The notes: generated from the sequence alone by a model not told the origin. Counted from the stretch's first letter, positions 46,741 through 56,341 are shown. The stretch: 64,000 nucleotides of DNA from Pseudomonadota bacterium (GCA_018242425.1 JAFEBX010000009.1:266124-330123); one strand, 5' to 3'. Numbers and translations: made by a program.

Positions 46741-49188
46741 TCAGCGCGCGGGACAGGCTGGCGCCGGCGCATCCTGCGGGCGCGTGCCCCAACCGTTCGG
46801 ATCGGGTTTGTCGCTCAACGCGAATTGCAGCGTGCCACCGCGACGCAGCGCATCGACATCCAGCCACACATTGCCCACCGGCTTGCCATCGAACTTCACC
46901 GACGACACGTAGCCCGCCGCGCCCGGCTTCGCCGCCGGCGCTTCGACCCGCAAGCTGCGGCCTTCACCGAGATCGAGGGTGATGCGCGGATAACGCGGCG
47001 GCACCAGCAGCATTTCTCCGCTGCCGGACATCAGCGGCGAGAAACCGAGTGCGCTGAACAGATACCACGCCGACATGGTGCCGAGATCGTCGTTGCCGGT
47101 CACGCCATTCGGTGCGTTGGTGAACAACGTTTGCGCCGCGCGCAGCACCCCCGCGGTCTTCCACGGCTGGCCGATCAGGCTGTAGAGGCTCGGCACCAGC
47201 ATGGTCGGCTCGTTGTTGGGATTGAAACGGTACTGGCCGTAGTAGTCGTAGGCGCCACCGACCCAGGTCTTGCGCGCGGCTTGCGGATCGGCGCCGATGG
47301 CGTCATACGCGAAGAAGGCATCGAGACGCTTGCCCATCTGTTCGCGACCACCCATTGCTTCCGCGAGTGCCGGCACGTCCTGTGGCACCATCCACTGGTA
47401 CTGCCATGCGGTGCCTTCGTGGAAACCGTAGTGCGAGCGCGGACTGTAGCGACCGCTCGGTGGCGTGAACCAGTCGCCGCCTTCCAGCTTCGGGCGCGGA
47501 AAGCCGACGAAGGGAGATTCCGGTTCGCTCAACGTGGCATCCCACAAGTTGCGCCAATTGCCCGCGCGCGCCTGCAAGGCCTTGGCGTCATCGCCATGAC
47601 CGAGCGCCTGCGCCATCTGCGCCAGCGAACAATCGGCGGCGGCGTATTCGAACGTCGCGGAACCACCGTTTCCGGGATCGACATCCATGCCCTTGGCCGG
47701 GAAGGTGCGATCGAACATCACGAAACCATGCGCCAGATAATTGGCGTTGCCGGCGCGGCCTTCGCTGCGCGATGCCAGCGGCGGTACTTCCCAGGCGTTC
47801 TTGCGCAGCGCCGTCCACGCTTCGTTTTCCATGCCCTTCAGCGCGCCGTAGCGCCAGAGATCGACGAGGAAGGGCGTCACCGGATCGCCGGTCATGGTGT
47901 TGGTGTCGAAATCGGCATAGCCCCACTTTGGCAGCCAACCGTTTTGCGCATCGATCGCCAGCAGGGTGCGGCCGATGTCGCGCGCACGCTGCGGCTGCAG
48001 CAACGCCAGCAACTGGTTCTGCGCGCGATAGGTATCCCACAGCGAGAAGTATTCGTAATAGGTCCAGCCATCGGCGCGATGGATCTTGTCGTCATATCCG
48101 CGATAACGGCCGTCGGCATCATTGCCGGTCATCGGTTGCAGGAAGGCGTGATAGAGCGCGGTGTAGAACACGCTGCGATCATCGGCGGAACCGCCCTCGA
48201 TCTTCGCCTTCGCCAGTTCCTTGTCCCAATCCCGTTGCGACTGTGCGCGCATCGCGTCGAAACCGATCAGCTTGCCGCCCTGCATGCCTTCGCTGCGCAG
48301 GTTGTTGCGCGCGCCTTCGATATCGACGTGCGAAATCGCGGTGGTCGCGGTAACGCTGCGGCTGTCCTTCAAGCCGAAGCTCACCCACGCGCCGTTCAAC
48401 GGCTCGTATTCGCTCTCCATGCTGTAACGCGCGCCGGGCGTGCCGCCAGCCTGTCCCCACACGCCGAAGGCAGTGAACGGACGACTGAACTCGATGCGGA
48501 ACCAGGTCGAATACTGGTGGCCGCCGCAGAAGCTCATGGTGGTGATCTTGCCTTCCACCGCACGATCGCCAACCACGCGCACTTCGCTGCCGATCACGCG
48601 GTGCTTGGCATTGGCCTGTGCGACGTTGACCAGCACGTGGCCGGTGTCGGCCCCGGCAGCCCAGGTATAGCGTTCGGCGGATGCGCGCGGCATCGCGGTG
48701 GTCTCGATGTCGATGCCGCCGTAATCGGTCAGGCGCGCCTTGAAGTAACCGGCTTCATGGGCACCGCCGACAAGCGTGTAGCGCGCGCCGTAGAGTTTCT
48801 GGTCGAACGGCTTGCTGGTCTTTGTATCGAACGTGCCACCGGGCGCGATGGTCCCGGTCACCGGCAGCACCGATACCTGGCCGCCCTGTTCCCAGCATCC
48901 CGCGCCCGACAGGAAGGAATGACCGATGCCGAGGATCTTGTCGTCGCCATAGCGCCAGCCGGCGTAATGCGAACCGATCGGGCTGGCCTGGATCATCCCG
49001 AACGGCGCCGAGGCACCGGGGAAGGTATTGCCCTCGTCCTGGGTTCCGATCAAGGTGTTGACGGTCGCGGCCAGCGATGGGCGCGCCTGCGGTGCCGCGG
49101 TCATGCTTGCCGGGATCGTCAACGCCAGCGCGGCGGCAAACGTTGCCAGCGGACGGAAGGAGAAATGCGGTCGGGACAGGTTGGGCAT
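46741..49188 (-). CDS. Secreted GH92 family alpha-mannosidase
   Basis: An 815-residue exported glycosidase of family 92, Ca-dependent exo-alpha-mannosidases acting on N-glycans and mannans. A signal peptide (about 1-31) is followed by the N-terminal beta-sandwich (LIGTQDEGNTFPGASAPFGM is family-typical) and the (alpha/alpha)6 domain. The acid is likely Glu591 in HEGTAWQYQW, and the base residues are Asp700-Asp701 in GNDDLGTMSAWYLF. It is divergent from the lacI gene; one palindromic operator lies in the 80-base gap. Converges in orientation with nothing; the kdp promoter follows its stop. Confidence 0.93.
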   Translation of the reverse strand: MPNLSRPHFSFRPLATFAAALALTIPASMTAAPQARPSLAATVNTLIGTQDEGNTFPGASAPFGMIQASPIGSHYAGWRYGDDKILGIGHSFLSGAGCWEQGGQVSVLPVTGTIAPGGTFDTKTSKPFDQKLYGARYTLVGGAHEAGYFKARLTDYGGIDIETTAMPRASAERYTWAAGADTGHVLVNVAQANAKHRVIGSEVRVVGDRAVEGKITTMSFCGGHQYSTWFRIEFSRPFTAFGVWGQAGGTPGARYSMESEYEPLNGAWVSFGLKDSRSVTATTAISHVDIEGARNNLRSEGMQGGKLIGFDAMRAQSQRDWDKELAKAKIEGGSADDRSVFYTALYHAFLQPMTGNDADGRYRGYDDKIHRADGWTYYEYFSLWDTYRAQNQLLALLQPQRARDIGRTLLAIDAQNGWLPKWGYADFDTNTMTGDPVTPFLVDLWRYGALKGMENEAWTALRKNAWEVPPLASRSEGRAGNANYLAHGFVMFDRTFPAKGMDVDPGNGGSATFEYAAADCSLAQMAQALGHGDDAKALQARAGNWRNLWDATLSEPESPFVGFPRPKLEGGDWFTPPSGRYSPRSHYGFHEGTAWQYQWMVPQDVPALAEAMGGREQMGKRLDAFFAYDAIGADPQAARKTWVGGAYDYYGQYRFNPNNEPTMLVPSLYSLIGQPWKTAGVLRAAQTLFTNAPNGVTGNDDLGTMSAWYLFSALGFSPLMSGSGEMLLVPPRYPRITLDLGEGRSLRVEAPAAKPGAAGYVSSVKFDGKPVGNVWLDVDALRRGGTLQFALSDKPDPNGWGTRPQDAPAPACPAR

Positions 49189-49238
49189 GCGGGCCTCGGG
49201 ACTGTGCGAACACGGGTCGTCCGGGATGATATGCTCGA

Positions 49239-49254
49239 TTTGAATCGATTTAAA
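49239..49254. promoter_or_regulatory. LacI-type operator between GH92 and lacI
   Basis: TTTGAATCGATTTAAA is a palindrome (7 of 8 positions per half) with the CG centre typical of LacI-family operators. It lies 51 bases before the GH92 start and 14 bases before the lacI start, so it could repress both. The core AATCGATT resembles two palindromes upstream of the TonB receptor gene. Confidence 0.65.
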
Positions 49255-49268
49255 AGCCCGATACCACC

Positions 49269-50306
49269 ATGAGTGCCCGGCAACGCGTCACCGTCGAAGA
49301 CATCGCCCGCGCCTGCGGGGTTTCCCGCGCCACCGTGTCGCTCGTCCTGCGCGGCAGCCCGCTGGTGCACCGCGATACCCGCCAGCGCGTCGAAGAGGAA
49401 ATGAAGCGCCAGGGCTACGTCTACAACCGCGCGGCCGCTAACCTGCGCCGCCGCGTGTCCAACAGCGTCGCCCTGGTGATCAACGATCTCTCCAATCCGT
49501 TCTTCGCCGAATTCGCCAGCGGCGTCGACGAAGCGCTGGGCGGCAAGGGCTACGTCACCCTGCTTGGCTGCAGCAACGAATCGCCGCAACGCCAGCAGCA
49601 GGTGCTCAATTCATTGATGGAACACCACCCGGCCGCGATCATCCTGTCGCCGGCCGAAAACACCGATGCCCGTGACGTCGCCCGCGTGGTCGGCAACACC
49701 CCGGTGGTGGTGTTCAACCGCATGCTCGACCACGATGGCGACGGTTTCGACCACGATTTCCTCGGCCTCGACAACCGCGGCGGCGCCATGCAGGCGACCG
49801 CGCACCTGATCGAGCGCGGCCATCGCGATATCGCCTTTTTTGGCGGCCACGCCCATTCCAGCTCGTGTCAGGAGCGCCGCGAAGGCTATCGCGATGCCAT
49901 GGGAAAAGCCGGATTGTCCGTCCGCGACGAGTGGCTGGTCGAATCGGCGCCAACCCGCGTCGACGCCTGCGCCCGCAGCGAAGCCCTGTTTTCCGGCAAG
50001 ACCAGGCCGACCGCCGCGGTCTGCTACAACGATGCCGTCGCCCTCGGCCTGATGCTCGGCCTCGCCCATCACGGCCTGCACCCCGGCATCGATTTCGCCG
50101 TCACCGGATTCGACGACATCCCCGAGGCAGCGATGAGCATGCCCGCGCTCACCACCCTCGTGGCTGATCCGCGCGCGCGCGGTCGCCAGGCCGCCGACAT
50201 GGTGCTGCGCCGCGTCGAACACGCAACGCCCGTCTCGCCTCCCAACATCGTGCCGGTGCGGCTGGTCGAACGCACCAGCAGCCCACAACCAGGATCCGTC
50301 CCTTGA
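49269..50306 (+). CDS. LacI family transcriptional regulator
   Basis: A 345-residue repressor. The N-terminal helix-turn-helix is VTVEDIARACGVSRATVSLV, followed by the hinge helix region (YNRAAANLRRRVSN) and a periplasmic-binding-like effector domain (about 60-335) with DLSNPFFAEFASGVDEAL and GFDDIPEAAMSMPALTT. It probably senses a sugar from mannoside breakdown and controls the divergent GH92 gene, itself and the TonB receptor operon. It overlaps the PfkB kinase gene. Confidence 0.93.
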   Translation: MSARQRVTVEDIARACGVSRATVSLVLRGSPLVHRDTRQRVEEEMKRQGYVYNRAAANLRRRVSNSVALVINDLSNPFFAEFASGVDEALGGKGYVTLLGCSNESPQRQQQVLNSLMEHHPAAIILSPAENTDARDVARVVGNTPVVVFNRMLDHDGDGFDHDFLGLDNRGGAMQATAHLIERGHRDIAFFGGHAHSSSCQERREGYRDAMGKAGLSVRDEWLVESAPTRVDACARSEALFSGKTRPTAAVCYNDAVALGLMLGLAHHGLHPGIDFAVTGFDDIPEAAMSMPALTTLVADPRARGRQAADMVLRRVEHATPVSPPNIVPVRLVERTSSPQPGSVP

Positions 50307-51271
50307 GCACCATTGTCTGTTTCGGCGAAGCCCTGATCGACTTCCTCGCCGCGCCCGAAGGCGGGCAAGGCCGCGTGTTCCGCCAGTTCGCCGGCGGCGC
50401 GCCGGCGAATGCCGCGGTCGCGATCGCGCGCCTGGGTGGCACCTGCGAATTCGTCGGCATGCTCGGTCGCGACATGTTCGGCGACTTCCTGCTCGACAGC
50501 CTGCACGAGTCCGGCGTCGGCACGCGCTTCGTGCATCGCACCGACCGCGCCAACACCGCGCTGGCCTTCGTTTCGCTCGATGCCCGCGGCGAACGCAGTT
50601 TCAGTTTCTATCGTCCGCCCGCCGCCGACCTGCTGTTCGCGCAAAATGATTTCGACGATGCCTGCTTCCGCGACCTCGGCATCTTCCATGTCTGCAGCAA
50701 CAGCATGACCGATGCACGAATCGCCGAAACCACCCTGTCCGGCCTGCAACGCGCACGCGCCGCCGGCGCGCTCACCAGCATCGACGTCAACCTGCGCCCC
50801 GCGTTGTGGCCGGAAGGCAAGCCGGTGATCGAACGCCTGTGGCAGGCGCTGGCGCTGGCCGACATGGTCAAGCTCGCGCGCGAAGAACTGGAATTCCTGC
50901 AGCAGGGCACGCCATCGGCGGACGCCGTCATCGAACGCCTGCTGCGCGATGCGCGCCTCGTCCTCGTCACCGATGGCGGCGAACCGATCCGCTGGCATAC
51001 GCGCAACACCAATGGCGTGTTGCCGACGCAAGCGGTGACCGCAATCGATACCACCGCCGCCGGCGACGCCTTCATCGGCGGACTGTTGTGCGGATTGCAG
51101 CGCGACGACATCGACACCGCGCGCTTCGATGCTTTCCTCGCCGATACCGATGCGCTGCAACACGCACTGCGTTATGCCGCCGCCTGCGGGGCATTCGCGG
51201 TGACGCGCCATGGTTCGTTCGCGTCGTTGCCGACGCACGAAGAGGCACTGGCGCTGCTCGCCACGCGGTGA
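50303..51271 (+). CDS. PfkB family sugar kinase, probable fructokinase
   Basis: A 322-residue ribokinase-family enzyme. The N-terminal FGEALIDF and FAGGAPANAAVAIARLG are typical of fructokinases, and the C-terminal signature DTTAAGDAFIGGLL holds the catalytic Asp (the usual GAGD is AAGD here). Translation starts at TTG inside the lacI stop (TTGA), with AGGA 8 bases upstream. In this locus it would phosphorylate the fructose made from mannose by the AGE-family enzyme, giving fructose-6-phosphate. Direct mannokinase activity is an alternative. Confidence 0.88.
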   Translation: MSTIVCFGEALIDFLAAPEGGQGRVFRQFAGGAPANAAVAIARLGGTCEFVGMLGRDMFGDFLLDSLHESGVGTRFVHRTDRANTALAFVSLDARGERSFSFYRPPAADLLFAQNDFDDACFRDLGIFHVCSNSMTDARIAETTLSGLQRARAAGALTSIDVNLRPALWPEGKPVIERLWQALALADMVKLAREELEFLQQGTPSADAVIERLLRDARLVLVTDGGEPIRWHTRNTNGVLPTQAVTAIDTTAAGDAFIGGLLCGLQRDDIDTARFDAFLADTDALQHALRYAAACGAFAVTRHGSFASLPTHEEALALLATR

Positions 51272-51349
51272 TTTTTCCTGAATGCGGGAAGTGCTGCGGA
51301 GCAGCATGCATCCATTGCGAACCCGTGTTATTAATCCGTTGCCGTGACA

Positions 51350-51370
51350 TTAGATCGATCTAAATCGATC
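51350..51370. promoter_or_regulatory. LacI-type operator upstream of TonB receptor, site 1
   Basis: TTAGATCGATCTAA (51350-51363) is a perfect 14-base palindrome followed by an overlapping half AAATCGATC. It shares the ATCGAT core with the operator at 49239 and lies about 150 bases before the TonB receptor start. Confidence 0.6.
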
Positions 51371-51454
51371 GGCCACGGTTGCAGGGAAGGGTCGGGAGTC
51401 TGACGGTGGGCGGCTGCTGGAAATCCGGGCAGTCGAAGCGGTTTCCCCTCGATT

Positions 51455-51466
51455 TGGATCGATCCA
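51455..51466. promoter_or_regulatory. LacI-type operator upstream of TonB receptor, site 2
   Basis: TGGATCGATCCA is a perfect 12-base palindrome 48 bases before the TonB receptor start. Together with site 1, about 104 bases away, it could permit looping repression. The rest of the 243-base gap shows nothing else I can name apart from the ribosome site of the receptor gene. Confidence 0.55.
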
Positions 51467-51514
51467 TATCCTCCCCGCGCTCCTCGCCGATCCAATCCCA
51501 GCAGAGAGAACGGA

Positions 51515-54500
51515 ATGAAACTGTCCCCCCGCTCGCAGCACCGGAACCCGCTGTCCGCCGCAATCGCCGTTGTCCTCGCCACCGCAACGATGTCGCCGGC
51601 CATCGCCTTCGCCCAACAGGCGACCGCGCCTGCCGACAGCGCCGCGACCAGCGCGCAGGCGGACCAGAAGAAAGCCAACGAACTCGACAAGGTCACGGTC
51701 ACCGGCTATCGCTACTCGATCGAGAAGAGCCTCGACCAGAAGCGCGACGCCAACGCGATCGTCGAGGTGATCACCGCGGAAGACGTCGGCAAGTTCCCCG
51801 ACAAGAATGTCGCCGATGCACTGCAACGCGTGCCGGGCGTGATCATCAGCCGCAGTGGCGGCGAGGGCAAGAATGTCAGCGTCCGCGGCCTGGCCTCGGA
51901 CCTCACCCTGACCGAATTGAATGGCAACTACGTCGCCACCGCCGAGTCGAACGGCGATCCGACGCGTTCGTTCAACTACACGCTGATGCCGTCGAACATG
52001 CTGTCCAGCGCGGAACTGTTCAAGACGCAGGAAGCGCGCATCGACGAAGGCGGCGTGGGCGGCACGGTGATCCTGCACACCCGTCGTCCGCTGAGCGTGA
52101 AGTCCAACAGCGGTTTCGTCAGCGTCGAAGGCGCGATGGCCGACAACCGCGCGAACGACAGGATCGATCCGTCGGTGTCCGCGCAGTATTCCTGGCATGA
52201 CAAGGGCAATCGCTTCGGCATCCTGGTCGGCTACACCCACCAGAAGCGCAGCGCGCGCACCATGGGCACCAGCACCGAAGACTGGCAGTGGTACGGCGAC
52301 GATTACACCAACCACCCCGCCACCGATGTCAACGGTCGCCCACAGAACCAGGACGGCATCCATTACTGGTGGGGCGAATCCGGCTTCCATGACCAGAACG
52401 GCGGCTATTACACCAACTTCTTCATGCCGACCTCGGTCAATACGAGCGTCACCAACGAACAGCGCGAACGCAAGGGCGGCCAGCTGACCGCGCAGTTCAA
52501 GCCGACCAACGAACTGACCCTGACGGCCAATTACTTCCGCTTCGACCTGTCGCAGAACTCCCAGACCAACACGCTGAAGATCCCGGAATGGAATCTTGCG
52601 CGCTATGCCGGCGACGGCAACTGGCCGGGCGGCCGCATGCTCGATGGCCTGACCATGGATCCCAGCGGCACCATCGTCACCGGCGCGCAGTACAGCGCAC
52701 ACCCCGGGAAGACCTACTACTGCAGCGGCGCCCAGGCGGCGGCAGGCGGCTTGACCAACACCGGCGGCTTCGGCCCCGACGACTGCACGATCCCGACGCC
52801 GCAGATCACCGGCAGCTACAACCTGCAAAAAGCCTTGTCGCAGACGTTCGACCTCGAGGTGGAATGGCACCACGGTCCATTCGACGCGTCGCTCAAGGGC
52901 GGTCGCACCTGGGCCAGCGGCGGTCCCTCGCTGCAATACACGATACCGATCAAGCCGCGCATGCAGAACCCGGACGGCAGCTGGACGCTCGGCAACTATG
53001 CAAGTGCATGGAACCTGAGCGGTACGCCGTCGATGACGTTTTCGCCGCAACTGATGCAGAACCTGAGGAACGGCATCCTGGAGGCCGATCTCGGCTCGAC
53101 CGGTTCGTCCTGGACCAAGAACAACACCTGGCAGAAGTTCGCCCAGCTCGATTTCACCTGGCACAGCCAGAGCAGCTGGCTGCAGTCGCTGCAGTTCGGC
53201 GCCAAGTACCGTGACGGTGGCACCCACCGCAGCACCGGCAACAACTACTGGGTCTGCCCGGGCACCGACCCCAGCGACTACGACAATCGCGTCGGGCAAA
53301 GCAGCAATCCCTGCCCTGCGCTTGCCAGCCAGTTCCCGTCATACCTGCTGTACCAGAACTCGCTGCCCAACACCGGCGGCGCCTTCAACAACAGCGCGTT
53401 CCCGGCGATCAACTATCCGGCCTACATCACCTACCTGAACAACACCTTCGGGCCGATGCAGGTCCGCAACGAACCGAATTTCGTCTACAACGTGGGCGAG
53501 AAGATCTCCTCGATCTATGCGCAGGCCAACTTCGGCACGGAACGCCTGCGCGGCAATGTCGGCGTTCGCCTGGTTCGCACCCAGCAGCACGCGGACTCGA
53601 CAGACCAGGTCGATTACTACAACGCCTACTTCTATCGTGACCCCTCCGGAACCGTTGCACCTTGCACCGGCGGTGGCACGGTCCCGGCTGCCGGCGCGCC
53701 GTCGGGTTCGGGCTGCCAGGGCGGCTACACCACGCTGCCGGACAGCCAGACCAACCCGGCCACCGGACATGTCTCGTCCTTCGTGGTCAGCTCGCTCGAT
53801 CGCACCTACAACGACGTCCTGCCCAGCTTCAACATCGCCTACGACATCACCAAGAACCTGGTGCTGCGTGGCGCGGCCTCCAAGGTCATCTCGCGTCCCG
53901 GCTACAGCGACATCGCCTCGCCGGGTGGCCTGTCCTACGTCAGCCAGCAGTACGTGACCGACCACCAGTTGATCGGTGGCGGCGGCCAGATGGGCTGGAC
54001 CGGCGGCGGCAGCAACAAGAACCTGGAACCGTACAAGGCCACGCAGTTCGACCTCGGCCTGGAGTGGTACTTCCACCCGGGTTCGATCCTCGGTGCCGAC
54101 GTCTTCCGCAAGAACGTCAGCAACTTCTCGGTGCCGGTGGTGCAGAACGTGTCGATGAGCATCGACACCAGCAACATCAAGTTCAACGGCGTCCCGGTGT
54201 CGATCCAGAACCCGGTGACGGTGCAGAACTATTCCACCACCGCCGGCGGCCGCAATGGCGTGTCCGAAGGCGTCGAGATCTACGCGCAGCACACGCTGGA
54301 TTTCGGCCTCGGCTTCCAGGTCAACTACACCTACAACAAGACCAACGAAGCGGCCATCACCCTCGCGGACGGCACCTCCATCGGCAAGTCGCCGCTGGTC
54401 GGCAGCGCCAAGAACCAGGCCAACTTCACCGTGTTCTACGAAACGCCGAAATTGCTCCTGCGCGCGTCGTACAACCGTCGCGGCGAAGTGGTCGATGGCC

Positions 54501-54715
54501 TGGTCAATGGCTTCAACGTGTATGAAGAGCCGTACCAGCAGGTCGACCTGAATGCCGCGTACAACTTTACCGACGCGTTGAGCATCAGTGCTTCGGTGCT
54601 GAACCTGACCAGGGAAACGGGACGCTCGCACCTGGGCAACGACACCAAGGACCGTTTCTATTCCAACAGCTACTCCGGCCGCACCACGTATCTTGGCCTG
54701 ACCTACAAGTTCTGA
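51515..54715 (+). CDS. TonB-dependent receptor for oligosaccharides
   Basis: A 1066-residue outer-membrane active transporter. Signal peptide about 1-33 (ends AFA), a TonB-box-like region (DKVTVTGYRYSIEKS), the plug domain (IVEVITAEDVGKFPDKNVAD, GVIISRSGGEGKNVSVRGL) and a 22-strand barrel ending in Phe (YLGLTYKF). The plug pattern with FPDKNVADALQRVPGV is common in Xanthomonadaceae carbohydrate receptors. Context with mannosidases suggests import of mannose-containing oligosaccharides. Two ATCGAT palindromes lie upstream and a strong terminator follows. Confidence 0.93.
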   Translation: MKLSPRSQHRNPLSAAIAVVLATATMSPAIAFAQQATAPADSAATSAQADQKKANELDKVTVTGYRYSIEKSLDQKRDANAIVEVITAEDVGKFPDKNVADALQRVPGVIISRSGGEGKNVSVRGLASDLTLTELNGNYVATAESNGDPTRSFNYTLMPSNMLSSAELFKTQEARIDEGGVGGTVILHTRRPLSVKSNSGFVSVEGAMADNRANDRIDPSVSAQYSWHDKGNRFGILVGYTHQKRSARTMGTSTEDWQWYGDDYTNHPATDVNGRPQNQDGIHYWWGESGFHDQNGGYYTNFFMPTSVNTSVTNEQRERKGGQLTAQFKPTNELTLTANYFRFDLSQNSQTNTLKIPEWNLARYAGDGNWPGGRMLDGLTMDPSGTIVTGAQYSAHPGKTYYCSGAQAAAGGLTNTGGFGPDDCTIPTPQITGSYNLQKALSQTFDLEVEWHHGPFDASLKGGRTWASGGPSLQYTIPIKPRMQNPDGSWTLGNYASAWNLSGTPSMTFSPQLMQNLRNGILEADLGSTGSSWTKNNTWQKFAQLDFTWHSQSSWLQSLQFGAKYRDGGTHRSTGNNYWVCPGTDPSDYDNRVGQSSNPCPALASQFPSYLLYQNSLPNTGGAFNNSAFPAINYPAYITYLNNTFGPMQVRNEPNFVYNVGEKISSIYAQANFGTERLRGNVGVRLVRTQQHADSTDQVDYYNAYFYRDPSGTVAPCTGGGTVPAAGAPSGSGCQGGYTTLPDSQTNPATGHVSSFVVSSLDRTYNDVLPSFNIAYDITKNLVLRGAASKVISRPGYSDIASPGGLSYVSQQYVTDHQLIGGGGQMGWTGGGSNKNLEPYKATQFDLGLEWYFHPGSILGADVFRKNVSNFSVPVVQNVSMSIDTSNIKFNGVPVSIQNPVTVQNYSTTAGGRNGVSEGVEIYAQHTLDFGLGFQVNYTYNKTNEAAITLADGTSIGKSPLVGSAKNQANFTVFYETPKLLLRASYNRRGEVVDGLVNGFNVYEEPYQQVDLNAAYNFTDALSISASVLNLTRETGRSHLGNDTKDRFYSNSYSGRTTYLGLTYKF

Positions 54716-54763
54716 GGTTCTCCCCCGTCCCGCGTCGCGGATGGCGACGTGGGACACTCCGGT

Positions 54764-54806
54764 GCCGGCAGTCCCACCTCCCCGGGCTGCCGGCTTTTTC
54801 TTTTTT
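54764..54806 (+). terminator. Intrinsic terminator after the TonB receptor
   Basis: GCCGGCAG and CTGCCGGC pair across a 15-base loop and are followed by TTTTTCTTTTTT. It lies 48 bases after the receptor stop and 15 bases before the next start, so it could reduce rather than stop transcription into the halogenase-GH2 genes. Confidence 0.85.
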
Positions 54807-54820
54807 GAGAGGAATGCTCG

Positions 54821-56341
54821 ATGACGACCAGCGACAACCGGATCAACAGGGTCGTCGTCGTCGGTGGTGGCAGCGCGGGCTGGATGGCGGCGGCGGCGCT
54901 GGCCACCTATCTCGACAAGTCGGTGTCGGTGCGCCTGGTCGAATCCGAGGAGATCGGCATCGTCGGCGTCGGCGAATCGACCGTTCCCTTCATGAAGACC
55001 TTCAACGGCCAGGTGCTGGGGATCGACGAAGCCGATTTCATCCGCGAAACCGAGGGCACCTTCAAGCTCGGCATCCAGTTCAACGACTGGGCGCGCATCG
55101 GCGACAGCTATGTCCACGGCTTCGGCACCATCGGCCGTTCGCTGGGGCCGCTGCCCTTCCATCAATACTGGTTGAAACTTTTCCTTGCTGGCCGCGCGCC
55201 CGGGATCGGTGCGTATTCGCTGCCGACGGTCGCCGCACCGCTCGACAAGTTCGCCATCAGTCCACCCGATGCGCCGCCGGGTTCGCCATTGGCGGACATC
55301 GCCTACGGCTACCAGTTCGACGCCGGCCTCTATGCGCGCTACCTGCGCGGCCTTGCCGAACGTCGCGGCGTGCAACGCACCGAAGGCAAGGTCGTCGATG
55401 TCGTCCAGCGCTTTGATGACGGTTTCATCGAAGCGATCGTGATGGAAAGCGGTGAGCGCATCGAAGGCGACCTGTTCATCGATTGCTCGGGCTTCCGCGG
55501 CCTGCTGATCGAGCAGACCCTGAAGACCGGTTACGAAGCGTGGAGCCAATGGCTGCCCTGCGATCGCGCGATGGTCGCGCCCAGTGCAAGCGCCGGACCA
55601 CTGACCCCGTACACGCGCGTCAGTGCGCGTCCCGCAGGCTGGCAATGGCGGATTCCGACGCAATCCCGTGTCGGCAACGGCTACGTCTATTCCAGCGCCC
55701 ACGTCAGCGACGACGAAGCCGCGGCGACCTTGCTGGCGACGCTCGATGGCGCCGCGCTGGCCGACCCGCGCCCGCTGCGTTTCACCCCGGGACGGCGCAA
55801 GCAATTCTGGAACCGGAATGTCGTCGCCGTCGGCCTTGCCGGCGGGTTCATGGAGCCACTGGAATCCACCGCGATCTACCTGGCGCAATCCGCCGTGCAG
55901 CGCCTGCTCGGCCTGTTCCCCGATCGCGATTGCGATCCGTTGCTGCGCGATCGCTTCAATCGCGAATCGGCGTTCGAGCACGAGCGCGTCCGCGATTTCC
56001 TCGTCCTCCACTACAACGCGACCGAACGCGACGACACGCCGTTCTGGAACCATTGCCGGACGATGGCGATCCCGGACCCGTTGCGCGAAACCATCGACCT
56101 GTTCCGACTCGACGGTCGCTATTTCCGCAACGCCGAGGATTTCTTCGCGCTGCCGAGCTGGGTGCAGGTGATGCTGGGCCAGCGCATCGTTCCCGGCGGC
56201 TATCATCCGATCGTGGACAAGTTGCCCGCGGAGCGGCTGGAACAATTCGTCGATCGCACGCGCCAGGACGTCGCGCGCGCGGTGGCCGCGATGCCGTCCC
56301 ACCAGGTCTTCCTCGACCACTTCAGCAGGACGACCGCATGA
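54821..56341 (+). CDS. Tryptophan-halogenase-like flavoprotein
   Basis: A 506-residue FAD-dependent protein of the tryptophan halogenase family. It has the dinucleotide motif VVGGGSAGWMAAAAL (about 9-23), the loop VGVGESTVPFMKTF with the lysine position used by halogenases, and the halogenase signature WQWRIP (about residues 273-278). AGGA lies 8 bases before the ATG. Such genes regularly follow TonB receptors in carbohydrate loci of Xanthomonadaceae and Caulobacter, where no halogenated product is known, so its role may be different (for example modifying an outer-membrane component or a sugar). The stop overlaps the GH2 start (ATGA). Confidence 0.85.
   Translation: MTTSDNRINRVVVVGGGSAGWMAAAALATYLDKSVSVRLVESEEIGIVGVGESTVPFMKTFNGQVLGIDEADFIRETEGTFKLGIQFNDWARIGDSYVHGFGTIGRSLGPLPFHQYWLKLFLAGRAPGIGAYSLPTVAAPLDKFAISPPDAPPGSPLADIAYGYQFDAGLYARYLRGLAERRGVQRTEGKVVDVVQRFDDGFIEAIVMESGERIEGDLFIDCSGFRGLLIEQTLKTGYEAWSQWLPCDRAMVAPSASAGPLTPYTRVSARPAGWQWRIPTQSRVGNGYVYSSAHVSDDEAAATLLATLDGAALADPRPLRFTPGRRKQFWNRNVVAVGLAGGFMEPLESTAIYLAQSAVQRLLGLFPDRDCDPLLRDRFNRESAFEHERVRDFLVLHYNATERDDTPFWNHCRTMAIPDPLRETIDLFRLDGRYFRNAEDFFALPSWVQVMLGQRIVPGGYHPIVDKLPAERLEQFVDRTRQDVARAVAAMPSHQVFLDHFSRTTA

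Noticed and set aside
55483..56337. A long N-terminal extension of the beta-mannosidase reading back into the halogenase-like gene
   Set aside because: The frame is open, but the halogenase frame is clearly coding and the GH2 start at 56338 gives a proper signal peptide and ATGA overlap.
54821..56341. Reading the halogenase-like gene as part of a natural-product cluster
   Set aside because: No NRPS, PKS, tryptophan-modifying or resistance genes are near; all neighbours are glycan-uptake and hydrolysis genes.
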